DNA of 64,000 bases from NCBI GenBank assembly GCA_947085405.1, contig CAMTWO010000033.1:16559-80558 (forward strand). The letters run 5' to 3'. The position numbers were made by a program, and so were the translations under genes. The notes under the pieces were generated by a model, which was not told where the DNA came from, searched no databases, and saw only the letters and a program-made list of their open reading frames with translations. The DNA is from JASEGV01 sp947085405 (GTDB lineage Bacteria; Bacteroidota; Ignavibacteria; UBA10030; BY39). This document shows, in pieces, positions 52,033-62,058 of this stretch; positions within the stretch are counted from its first letter, which is position 1; every line of letters begins with the position of its first letter.

Positions 52033-53429
52033 CGAGAGTTTCGAAAAATATTCTCTCGCTTGCAATCAGCGAAGGAGGCAGCCGCTTCATTGGTTTCGTT
52101 ACAACTGTATATTTAGTACGTTCGTTGAGTATGCACGATTTCGGATTAATCAGCATTGCAATAGCGGTATTCGGATATGCTCTGCTTTTCGCTGCTCACT
52201 GGTTTAATACTTACGGAGTCAGGCAAGTGGCTTCGGAAACAGGCAACGAGTTTGTCGGTAATTTTATTTCTCTTCGATTATTATTATCGGTTTTAATTTT
52301 TATTATTGTTTCAATCATTTCGATCATAGCCGTCGCTGATAATCGACTTTCTTCCTTAATTATTTATTTTACAATAAGCATCATCCCGGGCGCAATATTT
52401 TTAGATTGGTATTTTCAAGGCAAAGAAGATTTAGTCCCGGTCTCAATCAGCAAATTTATCATATCGGCTGTTTACCTGCTATTACTTTTATTGTTACTAA
52501 ATCATAATTCAATTCTGGTTGTGCCGCTTTCGTTTTTATTCGCAAATGTTGCAGGTTTTATTTTAATTTTCGTTTGGTTTATTTCAAAGTATGGATATAT
52601 AAAATTATCTATTTCAATTACGCGTTGGAAAGAAATAATTAAAGAATCGTTTGCCGTCTCTTTTGCATCGACATTGGCTCAATTAAATGTGAACCTGCCA
52701 GTGTTGGTTATTGGAATAATTTTAACCGCTTCGGATGTGGCAATATTCAACGTGGCGAGTAAATTAGTATTCGTTCTTTTGATTGCCGATAGATTGTTTT
52801 ATTCGATTTATTTCCCGGCTATCACAAGAATATATTCTCAAAACCAAAATAAAATATCTGAAATTATTAACTTCGTCTTACGATGGTTAATCTTATTTAT
52901 TTTACCGTTGAGTTTATTCTGCATCATCGCTGCTGAACCGCTTATTAAATTAGTTTTTGGAATTCAATACACAAATTCAATTATCATATTCCAGGTTCTC
53001 ATCGGCTATTTCTTGATCACGATGCTGAATTCCGTTTTAGGTTACACATTAGTGGCAATCAAACAGGAAAAATATTTTGCACGAACTATTTATTTCGGAG
53101 CGATTGCAAATTTAATCCTCGTTCTTCTCTTAACTTATCACTTTGGCTTACTCGGAACGGCAATCGCAGTTGTAACTGCCGAATTGCTAATCCTGATTGC
53201 TTTCAAATTATATCTTACAAAATTTGTAGAAGTAGATATAATAAATTATATTTTAAAAGGAATGCCTGCACTGGCTGCTATGGGCTTAACTATTTACTAT
53301 ACAATAACATACAACGTTGCCCTCTCAATTATTGCGGGCTTAATAGTTTATTCCGTTTTAATTTATCTGTTCAAATGTGTTTATAAATCAGATATTGTAA
53401 AAATTAAAGAACTGCTCTTATGGAAATAA
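52029..53429 (+). CDS. Polysaccharide flippase of the second cluster (Wzx-like)
   Basis: 466 residues with about 12-14 hydrophobic helices. The first helix region reads G-F-V-T-T-V-Y-L-V-R-S-L-S-M-H-D-F-G-L-I-S split by helix ends. W-Y-F-Q-G-K-E-D-L near 128 is typical of RfbX-type flippases. It starts at GTG inside the end of the previous gene and overlaps the following deacetylase by ten bases. It would flip the lipid-linked product of the neighbouring glycosyltransferases. It is a distant paralogue of the flippase at 4463-5881. Confidence 0.9.
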   Translation: MTRVSKNILSLAISEGGSRFIGFVTTVYLVRSLSMHDFGLISIAIAVFGYALLFAAHWFNTYGVRQVASETGNEFVGNFISLRLLLSVLIFIIVSIISIIAVADNRLSSLIIYFTISIIPGAIFLDWYFQGKEDLVPVSISKFIISAVYLLLLLLLLNHNSILVVPLSFLFANVAGFILIFVWFISKYGYIKLSISITRWKEIIKESFAVSFASTLAQLNVNLPVLVIGIILTASDVAIFNVASKLVFVLLIADRLFYSIYFPAITRIYSQNQNKISEIINFVLRWLILFILPLSLFCIIAAEPLIKLVFGIQYTNSIIIFQVLIGYFLITMLNSVLGYTLVAIKQEKYFARTIYFGAIANLILVLLLTYHFGLLGTAIAVVTAELLILIAFKLYLTKFVEVDIINYILKGMPALAAMGLTIYYTITYNVALSIIAGLIVYSVLIYLFKCVYKSDIVKIKELLLWK

Positions 53430-54958
53430 AAATTGGAATAATAGGAAAGTCGGATGGGTGGGAAAGTGTGTTATCTCAAATCGGAATTCCTTTCTCGATT
53501 TGTAGTAATGTTGATGAGGTAAAATTAAACAGGTTTCCGATAATAGTTCTTTCGGATGATATTACAACGCATCAGTTACTCGCTGTAAAAAAATATATTG
53601 AAACAGGCGGATGTGTGGTATGCTCGGCTGCTGTGATTGATAATATATCACTTGAAAGATCAAAAAGAGATTATATCAAGTATCTTGTTTCCGATTTGCT
53701 AGGAGTTTTTGCTGATTCCGAGATTATAGATGTTTATACTGATGCCACAATATCAGAAGGCGCCAGTCATTTAAAGACTGATAAAAATATACCTGCTGTT
53801 CTGGCGAGTAAATTCGGAGATGGTTTTGTTGTAATATTGCCATTCGATGTTGATGCTTTATTTGAAAATACAAACTCGAAAAAGAAAAGTTTTTATGCAG
53901 ACGGGAAGCGGCTGCCGTATGAAAATGTTTCATTAGTTTCCAAAGGTTCGCTTCGACGTTTAATTACTAAATCCATTGAGTTGATTTATTCACATTGTAA
54001 TTTGCATTTCGGACACAAATGGTATTATCCGGATGGTCATAAATCGGTTTTCATTTTTCGTGTGGATACCGATTACGGAACTGAGCAGCAAGTCGATGCT
54101 TTGTATAAACTTTCACAGAAGTATCAGATTCCGATTACATGGTTTGTAGATGTGAAGTCGCAGGAAAAATGGATTAGCAAATACTCTGAAATGCAAAATC
54201 AGGAAATAGGAGTTCATTGCTACGAGCATACGGTGTATGACTCTTACGCCGATAACTACTCAAACATTCGCAAAGCTTTAGAAATTATGAAAGCGAACGG
54301 AATTAACCCGAAAGGTTTTGCTGCCCCTTTTGGAAAATGGAATTCCGCACTCGCCCAAGCAATTCGAGATTTGGAATTTGAGTATTCTTCCGAGTTTGCT
54401 TACGATTACGATAACTTACCTTCATCAACAAAATATTCTACGTTGCAAATACCTGTGCATCCAATTTGTATAGGAAGTTTAAGAAGACAGGGTTACACAG
54501 CCGCACAAATGATAGCGTATTATGAAAATGAGATTGAGAAAAAATTAAAACTGCATGAGCCAATCATTTTTTACCACCATCCGACAAATGAAAATATTGA
54601 TGTAGTAGAAAAGATTTTTCAGAGAGTACACTCCATCGATGTCCCTAAAATTACAATGCACCGATATGCCGAGTGGTGGAAGAAAAGGGGAAAAGCAAAA
54701 GTTATGATTCATCAGGATGGAACAATCCTGAATGTGAACACTGAACATGCGATTCCGGAATTAAGATTAAGATTGGCATCTCCTGCCGGAAAAGAAACAA
54801 TAACCGCATCAGAGCCGTTGATTGAATTAGATAAAATTAGCTGGCAGGAAAAAGAAATTCCGCTTCCTTTGCCAAAGGATATTCAGCGTATAAGAAAGTT
54901 TAATCTCTGGATGTTAATAAATAAAATTGAAGATTATTTTTTCGCAGGTAGACAATGA
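53420..54958 (+). CDS. Polysaccharide deacetylase (NodB/CE4-type) with N-terminal domain
   Basis: 512 residues. Residues 1-190 form an unrecognised alpha/beta domain, possibly of the class I glutamine-amidotransferase-like type (I-V-L-S-D-D... Y-I-E-T-G-G-C-V-V). The NodB domain follows with F-R-V-D-T-D near 212, G-V-H-C-Y-E-H (the metal H-x3-H) near 267, and G-F-A-A-P-F-G-K-W-N near 304. A beta-rich tail of about 90 residues ends the protein. Enzymes of this fold remove N- or O-acetyl groups from glycans using a bound metal. It overlaps both neighbours, so it belongs to the cluster. It may modify the glycan during or after assembly. Confidence 0.88.
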   Translation: MEIKIGIIGKSDGWESVLSQIGIPFSICSNVDEVKLNRFPIIVLSDDITTHQLLAVKKYIETGGCVVCSAAVIDNISLERSKRDYIKYLVSDLLGVFADSEIIDVYTDATISEGASHLKTDKNIPAVLASKFGDGFVVILPFDVDALFENTNSKKKSFYADGKRLPYENVSLVSKGSLRRLITKSIELIYSHCNLHFGHKWYYPDGHKSVFIFRVDTDYGTEQQVDALYKLSQKYQIPITWFVDVKSQEKWISKYSEMQNQEIGVHCYEHTVYDSYADNYSNIRKALEIMKANGINPKGFAAPFGKWNSALAQAIRDLEFEYSSEFAYDYDNLPSSTKYSTLQIPVHPICIGSLRRQGYTAAQMIAYYENEIEKKLKLHEPIIFYHHPTNENIDVVEKIFQRVHSIDVPKITMHRYAEWWKKRGKAKVMIHQDGTILNVNTEHAIPELRLRLASPAGKETITASEPLIELDKISWQEKEIPLPLPKDIQRIRKFNLWMLINKIEDYFFAGRQ

Positions 54959-55980
54959 AAGTATATTTAGCGACATATCAATCCGTAATGATGCTGAAAG
55001 GGGGACCTCGCACTCAGGTGCTTGAGACCAAAGCCGCTTTGGAAAAGTTGGGCGTGGAGGTGCATTTATTCGATATGTGGCAAACGCTTAAGAAAGGCGA
55101 CTGCGATGTCCTCCACATTTTTGGCAGCGGGATAGCTACTTACCACTTTGCCCGTGAAGTGGCGAAGCTGGGAATAAAATTAGTCGTGTCTCCTATCTTT
55201 TTTTCCAGCCACTCGTCTCAATATATCAAACGGGTGTTGTGGTTCGACAAGACCGTTCTTAAAAAAATACGCGGTGTATGGACTGATTATGGATTCGTTT
55301 CCGAGATGTGCAAATGGGCTGATGCTGTTTTGCCAAACACGAAAAAGGAAGCAGAGCTGATTGAGTTAGGGCTTGGTGTTCAAAGGGAGAAAATACATGT
55401 TGTTCCGAACGGCGTCAGCGAGAGGTTTTTAAATCCAGACCCCTCGATGTTTGTTAAAACTTACGGTATCTCGAATTTTATATTAAACGTGGGACATATT
55501 GGACCGGGAAGAAAAAACGTTCTTCGACTTGTTCGTGCTTTAAACCGGCTTGATAAACCGGCTGTAATTATTGGCAGGATGGAAGCGGGAAAAGAGTTGG
55601 ATGCGATTCGCAAAGAGGCAGGTAAACATATTTTATTGTTGGATAATATCCCGAACGATTCTGATTTTCTTGCTTCTGCCTATGCCGCTTGCGATGTTTT
55701 TGTATTACCTTCTTTGTTTGAGACACCCGGTATTGCCGCATTAGAAGCCGGACTTGCGGGTGCAAAAATCGTGATTACAAAATACGGTGGAACGGAAGAA
55801 TACTTTGGAGATTATGCCGAGTATGTTGAGCCGACTTCGGTTGATTCGATTGCTGAAGGGATTAGGAAAGCCATAGCAAAACCAAAGGACTCAGGTTTAG
55901 GTAAACATATTAAAGATAGTTTTTTATGGAACAAAGTAGGGGAAATGACGCTGGATATATATAACGGTTTAAATTGGTAG
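54955..55980 (+). CDS. Glycosyltransferase family 4, last gene of second cluster
   Basis: 341 residues, GT-B. It contains L-K-G-G-P-R-T-Q near the start, V-V-P-N-G-V-S-E-R-F near 150, N-V-G-H-I-G-P-G-R-K-N, and the donor motif F-E-T-P-G-I-A-A-L-E-A-G-L-A-G-A-K-I-V-I. It overlaps the deacetylase by four bases (ATGA). No terminator was found after it. Acceptor and donor are unknown. Confidence 0.9.
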   Translation: MKVYLATYQSVMMLKGGPRTQVLETKAALEKLGVEVHLFDMWQTLKKGDCDVLHIFGSGIATYHFAREVAKLGIKLVVSPIFFSSHSSQYIKRVLWFDKTVLKKIRGVWTDYGFVSEMCKWADAVLPNTKKEAELIELGLGVQREKIHVVPNGVSERFLNPDPSMFVKTYGISNFILNVGHIGPGRKNVLRLVRALNRLDKPAVIIGRMEAGKELDAIRKEAGKHILLLDNIPNDSDFLASAYAACDVFVLPSLFETPGIAALEAGLAGAKIVITKYGGTEEYFGDYAEYVEPTSVDSIAEGIRKAIAKPKDSGLGKHIKDSFLWNKVGEMTLDIYNGLNW

Positions 55981-56520
55981 AAATCGCATAATATGTTCGA
56001 TTTTCAATCATTTTACAGATTATTCTGACAGCTTTTCGGCTTTTATCCCACTCTTTGAAATTTATTTTGGAAAAATAGCATATATTTTCTGCAAAGTGAG
56101 TGAAATGCAAGGATATATATATATAACAATAACTTGACTAGATGAGTATTAAAAAGCATAATAAAGCGGCTAAAATCGTCGTTTTTGAGCAGTCCAGGTT
56201 TTTTTACAAAAAATATAAAAATGTTCTTGACATTCAGTGCAAATTTTAGTATTTTCAAAATGTGGAAACATAAAGCGTTCCTTTGATAGTGGTGGAAAGG
56301 TTCGGGTTTTAAAGAGTGGTTGTTTTAAGTGTCTTTGATAATTAATTTATTTCCAATATAAAAGTTATAATAAATATTCGGGACAACAGTTGGTTTGTAA
56401 GGGGATGTACTATACATGCGTATTTTCCCCGCCAAATTATCGTAATAATATTGTTCTCCCAAGGCAATTCAAAATGCCAAAAATTAAAATAATATCAAAC
56501 ATATTTTTAGAGGAGAGATT
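55981..56520. other. 540-base intergenic region before the giant secreted protein gene
   Basis: No gene seen on either strand. It contains a (TA)n stretch near 56114-56127, a TTGACA-17-TATTTT promoter-like element (56227-56255), a palindrome ATGTA-CTA-TACAT near 56405, and GGCA...TGCC arms near 56463-56478. A strong AGAGGAG ribosome site lies at about 56507. No clear terminator for the upstream cluster. Confidence 0.55.
56227..56255 (+). promoter_or_regulatory. Possible promoter of the giant protein gene
   Basis: TTGACA (56227-56232), 17 bases, TATTTT (56250-56255), some 265 bases before the ATG. The -10 is weak and the leader would be long, so a closer promoter cannot be excluded. Confidence 0.35.
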
Positions 56521-59500
56521 ATGAAAATGTTTAAAATTCTTTTTTTGACAGTATCGTTTGCACAGTTCGGATTTGCTTCTTTGACGTTTGAGCGATGCAT
56601 TGTTAATCTGAATGATAGTATTACCGACACAATCAATTCACCTACCGATCAACTAGGCGGACCATATTTTCGAATCTCAATTGATCCGCACGAATCAAAA
56701 CCAGACCATAATATCCCTGTTTACACAAACGTGTTACTGGCAAGTTCACAAACGGCAACAATAAATGCGGCAACCAACTTTCCAGCTTCTATAGCAATTT
56801 TGAACGAAACAGTCAATTCAAACAACTCAAGCACAACCGCCCAGAATCCAAACAGTATACAGGTGACTATCCGGACAATTCCAGATGGTCCGATATTCAT
56901 AGTAGATGGTGTTCCATACATGGGATCCCAATTATTTATTTGGGAAAGTGGTTCCACTCATTCCATTTCAGCACCCGATACTTTCCCATCCTATATAGAT
57001 ACACGTTTAGTTCTGACGGGTTGGAGCGACGGTAAAGAACCTAATCATACTATTGCACCGACAACCGATACTATTATTACAGCTTATTATAAAACACAGT
57101 ACTATTTGACGATGAGTTCTAGTGAAGGTGGTAATGCATTTCCGTACAGTGGTTGGCGTGACAGTAGTGAGAGTGTACAGATAAGTGCAGGTCCCTTCTT
57201 AGGTAACATCTTTAACGGTTGGTCTGGCTCTGGTCCGGGATCATATACTGGAACAAACAACCCAGCAAACATAATTATGAACGGCCCAATCAGTGAAACA
57301 GCCAGTTTCAGTAGTTGCTCGTATTCTATCGACCCAACAAGTGGGAATGTTGGACCAACCGGTGACCGGATATCTTTTGGAGTTTATGCTCAACCAGGCT
57401 GCACTTGGGGGGTACTATCTGCTCCGGGCTGGGTTCGTTTGGTTGGTTCTGGTGGAGGAAATGGTAATGGAGGGTTGACATTCGATATTGACCCCCTTCC
57501 TTGTGGTGATAGTGCGACGCGAACTGGATTGATATACATAGAAGGCGGGAGACGTGCACCAGTTGGGACTTATCAAATTATTCAAGACGGTTGGCCCAAC
57601 ATAACTATACAAACTAGTCCTCCAGGTGATTCAATAATTTTGGATGGCATAAAATTCATGAGTCCAGTTTCACCTTGCTGGGTGCCTGGGTCTGTCCACT
57701 CCGTCGGAACTGATAGTATTCAGGAAAAGTCCGAGGGCGTTCGTCATGTTTGGACTTCTTGGAGCAATGGTTCATCGCTGAACCATAATTTTATTGTTCC
57801 GACGACTGATAGTGTAATAACAGCTAATTATGAAACACAATATTATTTGAATATGTTTACCACAGGAACTACGTATTGTGTTGTATCACCTGGAAGTGGT
57901 TGGTATCCAAAAGATGCATGTTTTCAGATATATGCACCAAGTTTGTGTTCAAATCACGGCTTTGACCAATATTTTTTTGGTGGTTGGGCGGGTACTGGAG
58001 ATGGCTCCTATTCAGGTCCATCAAACGAGGCCACAATTTGTATGAGTGGACCAATTACTGAGAGAGCAGATTTTCTTGACTGCAAGATTATGCATGTTGC
58101 TGCTGATACAATGTTTGATTCAAACGGAGGTGTAGGGAATCTATTTGCAGCTCTTCAAAAAGATTGTAATTGGTTTGCCATAGCAGATGTTCCTTGGATA
58201 AAGTTACCTTATACGTACCCACCTGGCTTGGGTAACGTTAATTTTGAAGTCGATCCAAATCCAGGTAATGATGACCGTGTTGGGCAGTTAATGCTATACT
58301 CATCTGGCGGTTCATCACCAGCAGATACGACTGTTAGAATTCATCAAAAAGGGAAGCAAACTTCAATAATGTTTTCACCTCCAGAAGGACCTCCTGGGAC
58401 TTTGGTCACAATTAGTGGTACGAATTTCGATCCAGTGCCTTTAAACAATATAGTTTATTTTGGAGCGGTGAGAGCCGAAGTAACAGCTGCGAGTAACACA
58501 TCTCTGACTGTAATAGTACCAACAGGTGCAACATATTCTCCGATTACGCTAACAATCAATGGTTTAACTGTTTATTCGAAAGAACCATTTCTCGTGACAT
58601 TTCCGAATGATGGGGTAATCGACAATACCTCTTTTGCTTCAACGGTTGATTTCGGACCGGGTAGAAGTGTCACTATTGCTGATATCGATGGCGATGGCAA
58701 GTCGGATCTTATTATGGCTAATTCCAGCGGAGGTGTCGTATCTGTTTTTAGAAATATCAGTACAAGTGGGATTATTAATTCCGGTTCGTTTGCACCGAAG
58801 GTTGATTTTGCCGTTGGGAGTTGGCCGTTTGGAGTTATTACTGCCGATATTGATGGAGACGGAAAATTAGATATAGCTGCAGCAAATCAGGGTGGAAACT
58901 CGATCTCTGTTTTAAGAAATACGAGCACCACGGGAAATATTTCTTTTGCTTCAAGGATTGACATTGGTACAGGAAGAAATCCATGGTTAATAGCGGTTGG
59001 GGATATCAACGGTGACGGTAAAACAGATATCGTCAATACAAACTATGATACAAGTACAGTTTCTATTTTGAAGAATCAAAGTACAATTGGAAATATTTCA
59101 TTTGCACGACGACAGAATATTTTTGTCGGAAATAATCCAACAGGCGTAGCTTTAAGGGACTTTAACGCGGATGGAAAACCTGACCTTGCCGTTGTTGTAT
59201 CAAGTTTAAATATTGTCTCTGTTTTTAAGAATGCTAGTCTTCCAGATACAATACAACTTGAACCGAAACAGGATTTTTCTACCGGGACAAATCCACAAAA
59301 TATTGCCGTAGGTGATTTGCAGGATGACGATAAACCTGATCTTGTAGTTCCTAATGTAGGTGGAACTACGTTATCAATTTTGAAAAATACGTCTATGAGT
59401 AGTGTTATTTCATTTGAAAGACAGGATATATCCGTGGGCGTTAACCCAAAAAATGTTCAAATTGCAGACATAAATGGAGATGCAAAACCGGATCTGGTTT

Positions 59501-62040
59501 TTGCAGGTTCAGATAATACTGTATCAGTTTTAAAGAACACAGGCTCCGGCGGGAATTTGTCTTTTGCGCCAAGAGTGAGTTACGCAACCAATAATAATCC
59601 ATGGTTAGCTGCGATAGGAGACTTAGATGGAGATGGCAAACCTGATATTGCCGTTGCTAATGGCGGCAGTAGTAATATATCAATTTTAAGAAATAAAATC
59701 GCTTCGGTAATTCTTGTTACAATACAAACAAATCTGAACGGTCCTCCATTCACAGTTGATGGGACGCCGTACACAACGACGCAGACATTCAGTTGGGTAT
59801 CAGGTTCGAGCCATACAATTTCTGCAGATACGATGTACCAACCTCCATCATCACCTAATTATATTTGGAACAATTGGAGTGATGGCGGGTCACGTACACA
59901 TGAAATATCTCCGACGACTGATACAGTCTTTACGGCAACTTATAAACCATATTATTATTTGACCATGAATTTTGGAGACCTCGGGGGGACTTATTGTGGT
60001 GGCACACCACAGAGCGGTTGGTATCCGAAGGACACATGTTTAGAAATAAATTCTGGCGGATGTTTTACCAGTTATCCTCATTACTTCAAAGAATGGATTG
60101 GAGTAGGCGAAGGGTCTTATAGTGGTAATCAAAATCCAGCTATTATCTGTATGCAGAATAACATTTCAGAAGTGGCTGTAAGCGGGTGGTGTTCTTATAG
60201 TGCAACATCTAGCCCGACCACTTATTCACCTAGTGGTGGGAGAGGATCTATTAAACTAACTACCCAATCATCCACATGTGGTTGGCAAATTGGGTATCTT
60301 TCAGATTGGATACATATTTGGCAAATATTTCCATCCGGTGCTGGTTCATGGATTATTCTAATCGATGTGGATCCAAATTCAGAAACAATATCTCGGAGAG
60401 GTATGGTAGGTATACAAATTAGTTCAAGGTCATGGTTATGGGTTTCCATCTTCCAATCAGCAGAATGCTTACCACCATGGGCAGTCACAAATACAGGAAA
60501 TAATCATACAATTATAATTGATACGAGTTCCCATCCAAACATCAGTGGGACCAATATATCCAACGGAGATTTTATAGGTGTGTTTTATGATTCAAGCGGA
60601 ACGCTTGCATGCGGTGGCTACCAGGTATGGACAGGAACGGACAATATTTCTATCTCTGCGTTTGGAGATGATCCCACAACTCCTGCAAAAGATGGTTTTG
60701 CGGAGGGTGAAGAATTTAAATGGAAGATTTTTAAGTGTGTTGGTCATACTACTTATGATGCGAAAGCCGGTTATGTCCCGCCCGGAGGAATAATTTCACA
60801 CACTAATTTATATACTGCAAATGGTATAAGCCAGTTGGCATCACTGGTGGGGGGATTTGTTACACATACAAATAATATCAGGTCAGGTTGGAGTATCATC
60901 TCAAGCTACATTGAGCCCCTAAGAACAGAATTGGATAGCGTGTTTAAAGATGCGCGTTCATGTGTTATTATAGCAAAGAATGGAGCGGGAAAAAGTTATA
61001 TTCCATCTATACCGGTTAATACAATAGGCTCCTGGGTGAAGACAGAGGGATATCAAATTAAGATGTCTTGTCTTGACTCCCTAAAGATAACAGGACTAAA
61101 AGTTATTCCCGAATCTACACCGATTAACATTCCAATCGGTTGGAGTATAATCTCTTATCTACGTGACAGTGAAATGTCAATAGTGGCAGCGCTGGGCAGC
61201 ATAGTTAGCGATATAATTATCGTAAAAGACCAGAATGGAAATACATATATACCGTTATTATCTATCAATACAATCGGAAGTTTAAAACCCGGTCAGGGTT
61301 ATCAGATTAAGATGTCAACTGCCCGGTCACTCACATATCCGGCAAACACAACATTAATTGCTCAGACTGAGATTGTAGAAAATAAGGAAAGTGTTTCCAA
61401 AAATCCGGAACATTATGTAATTAAAAATACCACGGACAATAATGCCACGCTTGCGATACCAGCAAGAGTTGTTGCCGGAGTAATGAAAGAAGGAGATGAA
61501 ATCGGAGTATTCGATGAACAAGGAATATTGATAGGAAGTGGAATCTATACAGGTGATAATTTCTCGATTGCTGTATGGGGTGATGATAAGACTACTTCTG
61601 AACAAGATGGTATAACGGATGGTCAGAAATTCACTCTAAGAATATGGGATAAAAAAGCCGGTACAGAAAAACAAGTTGTAAAAATTGCATGGCAATCTGG
61701 CACTGGAGTATACGAAACAAATGCCATCAGCATACTTGAAAAGTTAGAAATCTCTGATCCACAAGCAAATATTCCAACTCATTTCGAGGTGAAGCAAAAT
61801 TATCCCAATCCGTTTAATCCCACAACTAAGATTTACTTTACTATACCCGAGGAGACTAATGTAAGGATCACAATTTATAATATGTTGGGAGAGGTTGTCG
61901 TTGAACTTTTAAATCGGCCTCTCAATGCTGGTTACCACGAGGTAGTGTTTAATTCTCAACCTTACCCGACTGGGGTTTATTATTACAAGATCAACGCTGG
62001 TAACTTTACAGATATAAAGAAAATGGTTTTAATTAAATAA
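56521..62040 (+). CDS. 1839-residue secreted mosaic protein with FG-GAP repeats and T9SS tail
   Basis: A signal peptide (1-19) precedes a mosaic. A three-part unit occurs three times: a PEGA-like domain (P-F-T-V-D-G-type), a G-W-x-G-x-G beta domain, and a BACON-like domain, at about 115-356, 360-612 and 1066-1315. Between units two and three lie an IPT/TIG domain (613-695) and seven FG-GAP/VCBS repeats with D-x-(D/N)-x-D Ca-binding loops at 721, 776, 828, 880, 932, 983 and 1034. The end has a module at 1318-1405, a tandem pair at 1456-1525 and 1539-1606 (each with G-Y-Q-I-K-M), a second copy of the first module (1628-1712), and a T9SS sorting domain (1752-1839). Cysteine pairs 266/294, 521/549 and 1224/1253 recur. 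Likely an adhesin or surface-bound protein; the ligand is unknown. Confidence 0.9.
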   Translation: MKMFKILFLTVSFAQFGFASLTFERCIVNLNDSITDTINSPTDQLGGPYFRISIDPHESKPDHNIPVYTNVLLASSQTATINAATNFPASIAILNETVNSNNSSTTAQNPNSIQVTIRTIPDGPIFIVDGVPYMGSQLFIWESGSTHSISAPDTFPSYIDTRLVLTGWSDGKEPNHTIAPTTDTIITAYYKTQYYLTMSSSEGGNAFPYSGWRDSSESVQISAGPFLGNIFNGWSGSGPGSYTGTNNPANIIMNGPISETASFSSCSYSIDPTSGNVGPTGDRISFGVYAQPGCTWGVLSAPGWVRLVGSGGGNGNGGLTFDIDPLPCGDSATRTGLIYIEGGRRAPVGTYQIIQDGWPNITIQTSPPGDSIILDGIKFMSPVSPCWVPGSVHSVGTDSIQEKSEGVRHVWTSWSNGSSLNHNFIVPTTDSVITANYETQYYLNMFTTGTTYCVVSPGSGWYPKDACFQIYAPSLCSNHGFDQYFFGGWAGTGDGSYSGPSNEATICMSGPITERADFLDCKIMHVAADTMFDSNGGVGNLFAALQKDCNWFAIADVPWIKLPYTYPPGLGNVNFEVDPNPGNDDRVGQLMLYSSGGSSPADTTVRIHQKGKQTSIMFSPPEGPPGTLVTISGTNFDPVPLNNIVYFGAVRAEVTAASNTSLTVIVPTGATYSPITLTINGLTVYSKEPFLVTFPNDGVIDNTSFASTVDFGPGRSVTIADIDGDGKSDLIMANSSGGVVSVFRNISTSGIINSGSFAPKVDFAVGSWPFGVITADIDGDGKLDIAAANQGGNSISVLRNTSTTGNISFASRIDIGTGRNPWLIAVGDINGDGKTDIVNTNYDTSTVSILKNQSTIGNISFARRQNIFVGNNPTGVALRDFNADGKPDLAVVVSSLNIVSVFKNASLPDTIQLEPKQDFSTGTNPQNIAVGDLQDDDKPDLVVPNVGGTTLSILKNTSMSSVISFERQDISVGVNPKNVQIADINGDAKPDLVFAGSDNTVSVLKNTGSGGNLSFAPRVSYATNNNPWLAAIGDLDGDGKPDIAVANGGSSNISILRNKIASVILVTIQTNLNGPPFTVDGTPYTTTQTFSWVSGSSHTISADTMYQPPSSPNYIWNNWSDGGSRTHEISPTTDTVFTATYKPYYYLTMNFGDLGGTYCGGTPQSGWYPKDTCLEINSGGCFTSYPHYFKEWIGVGEGSYSGNQNPAIICMQNNISEVAVSGWCSYSATSSPTTYSPSGGRGSIKLTTQSSTCGWQIGYLSDWIHIWQIFPSGAGSWIILIDVDPNSETISRRGMVGIQISSRSWLWVSIFQSAECLPPWAVTNTGNNHTIIIDTSSHPNISGTNISNGDFIGVFYDSSGTLACGGYQVWTGTDNISISAFGDDPTTPAKDGFAEGEEFKWKIFKCVGHTTYDAKAGYVPPGGIISHTNLYTANGISQLASLVGGFVTHTNNIRSGWSIISSYIEPLRTELDSVFKDARSCVIIAKNGAGKSYIPSIPVNTIGSWVKTEGYQIKMSCLDSLKITGLKVIPESTPINIPIGWSIISYLRDSEMSIVAALGSIVSDIIIVKDQNGNTYIPLLSINTIGSLKPGQGYQIKMSTARSLTYPANTTLIAQTEIVENKESVSKNPEHYVIKNTTDNNATLAIPARVVAGVMKEGDEIGVFDEQGILIGSGIYTGDNFSIAVWGDDKTTSEQDGITDGQKFTLRIWDKKAGTEKQVVKIAWQSGTGVYETNAISILEKLEISDPQANIPTHFEVKQNYPNPFNPTTKIYFTIPEETNVRITIYNMLGEVVVELLNRPLNAGYHEVVFNSQPYPTGVYYYKINAGNFTDIKKMVLIK

Positions 62041-62058
62041 TTATGAAAGACAAATAAT

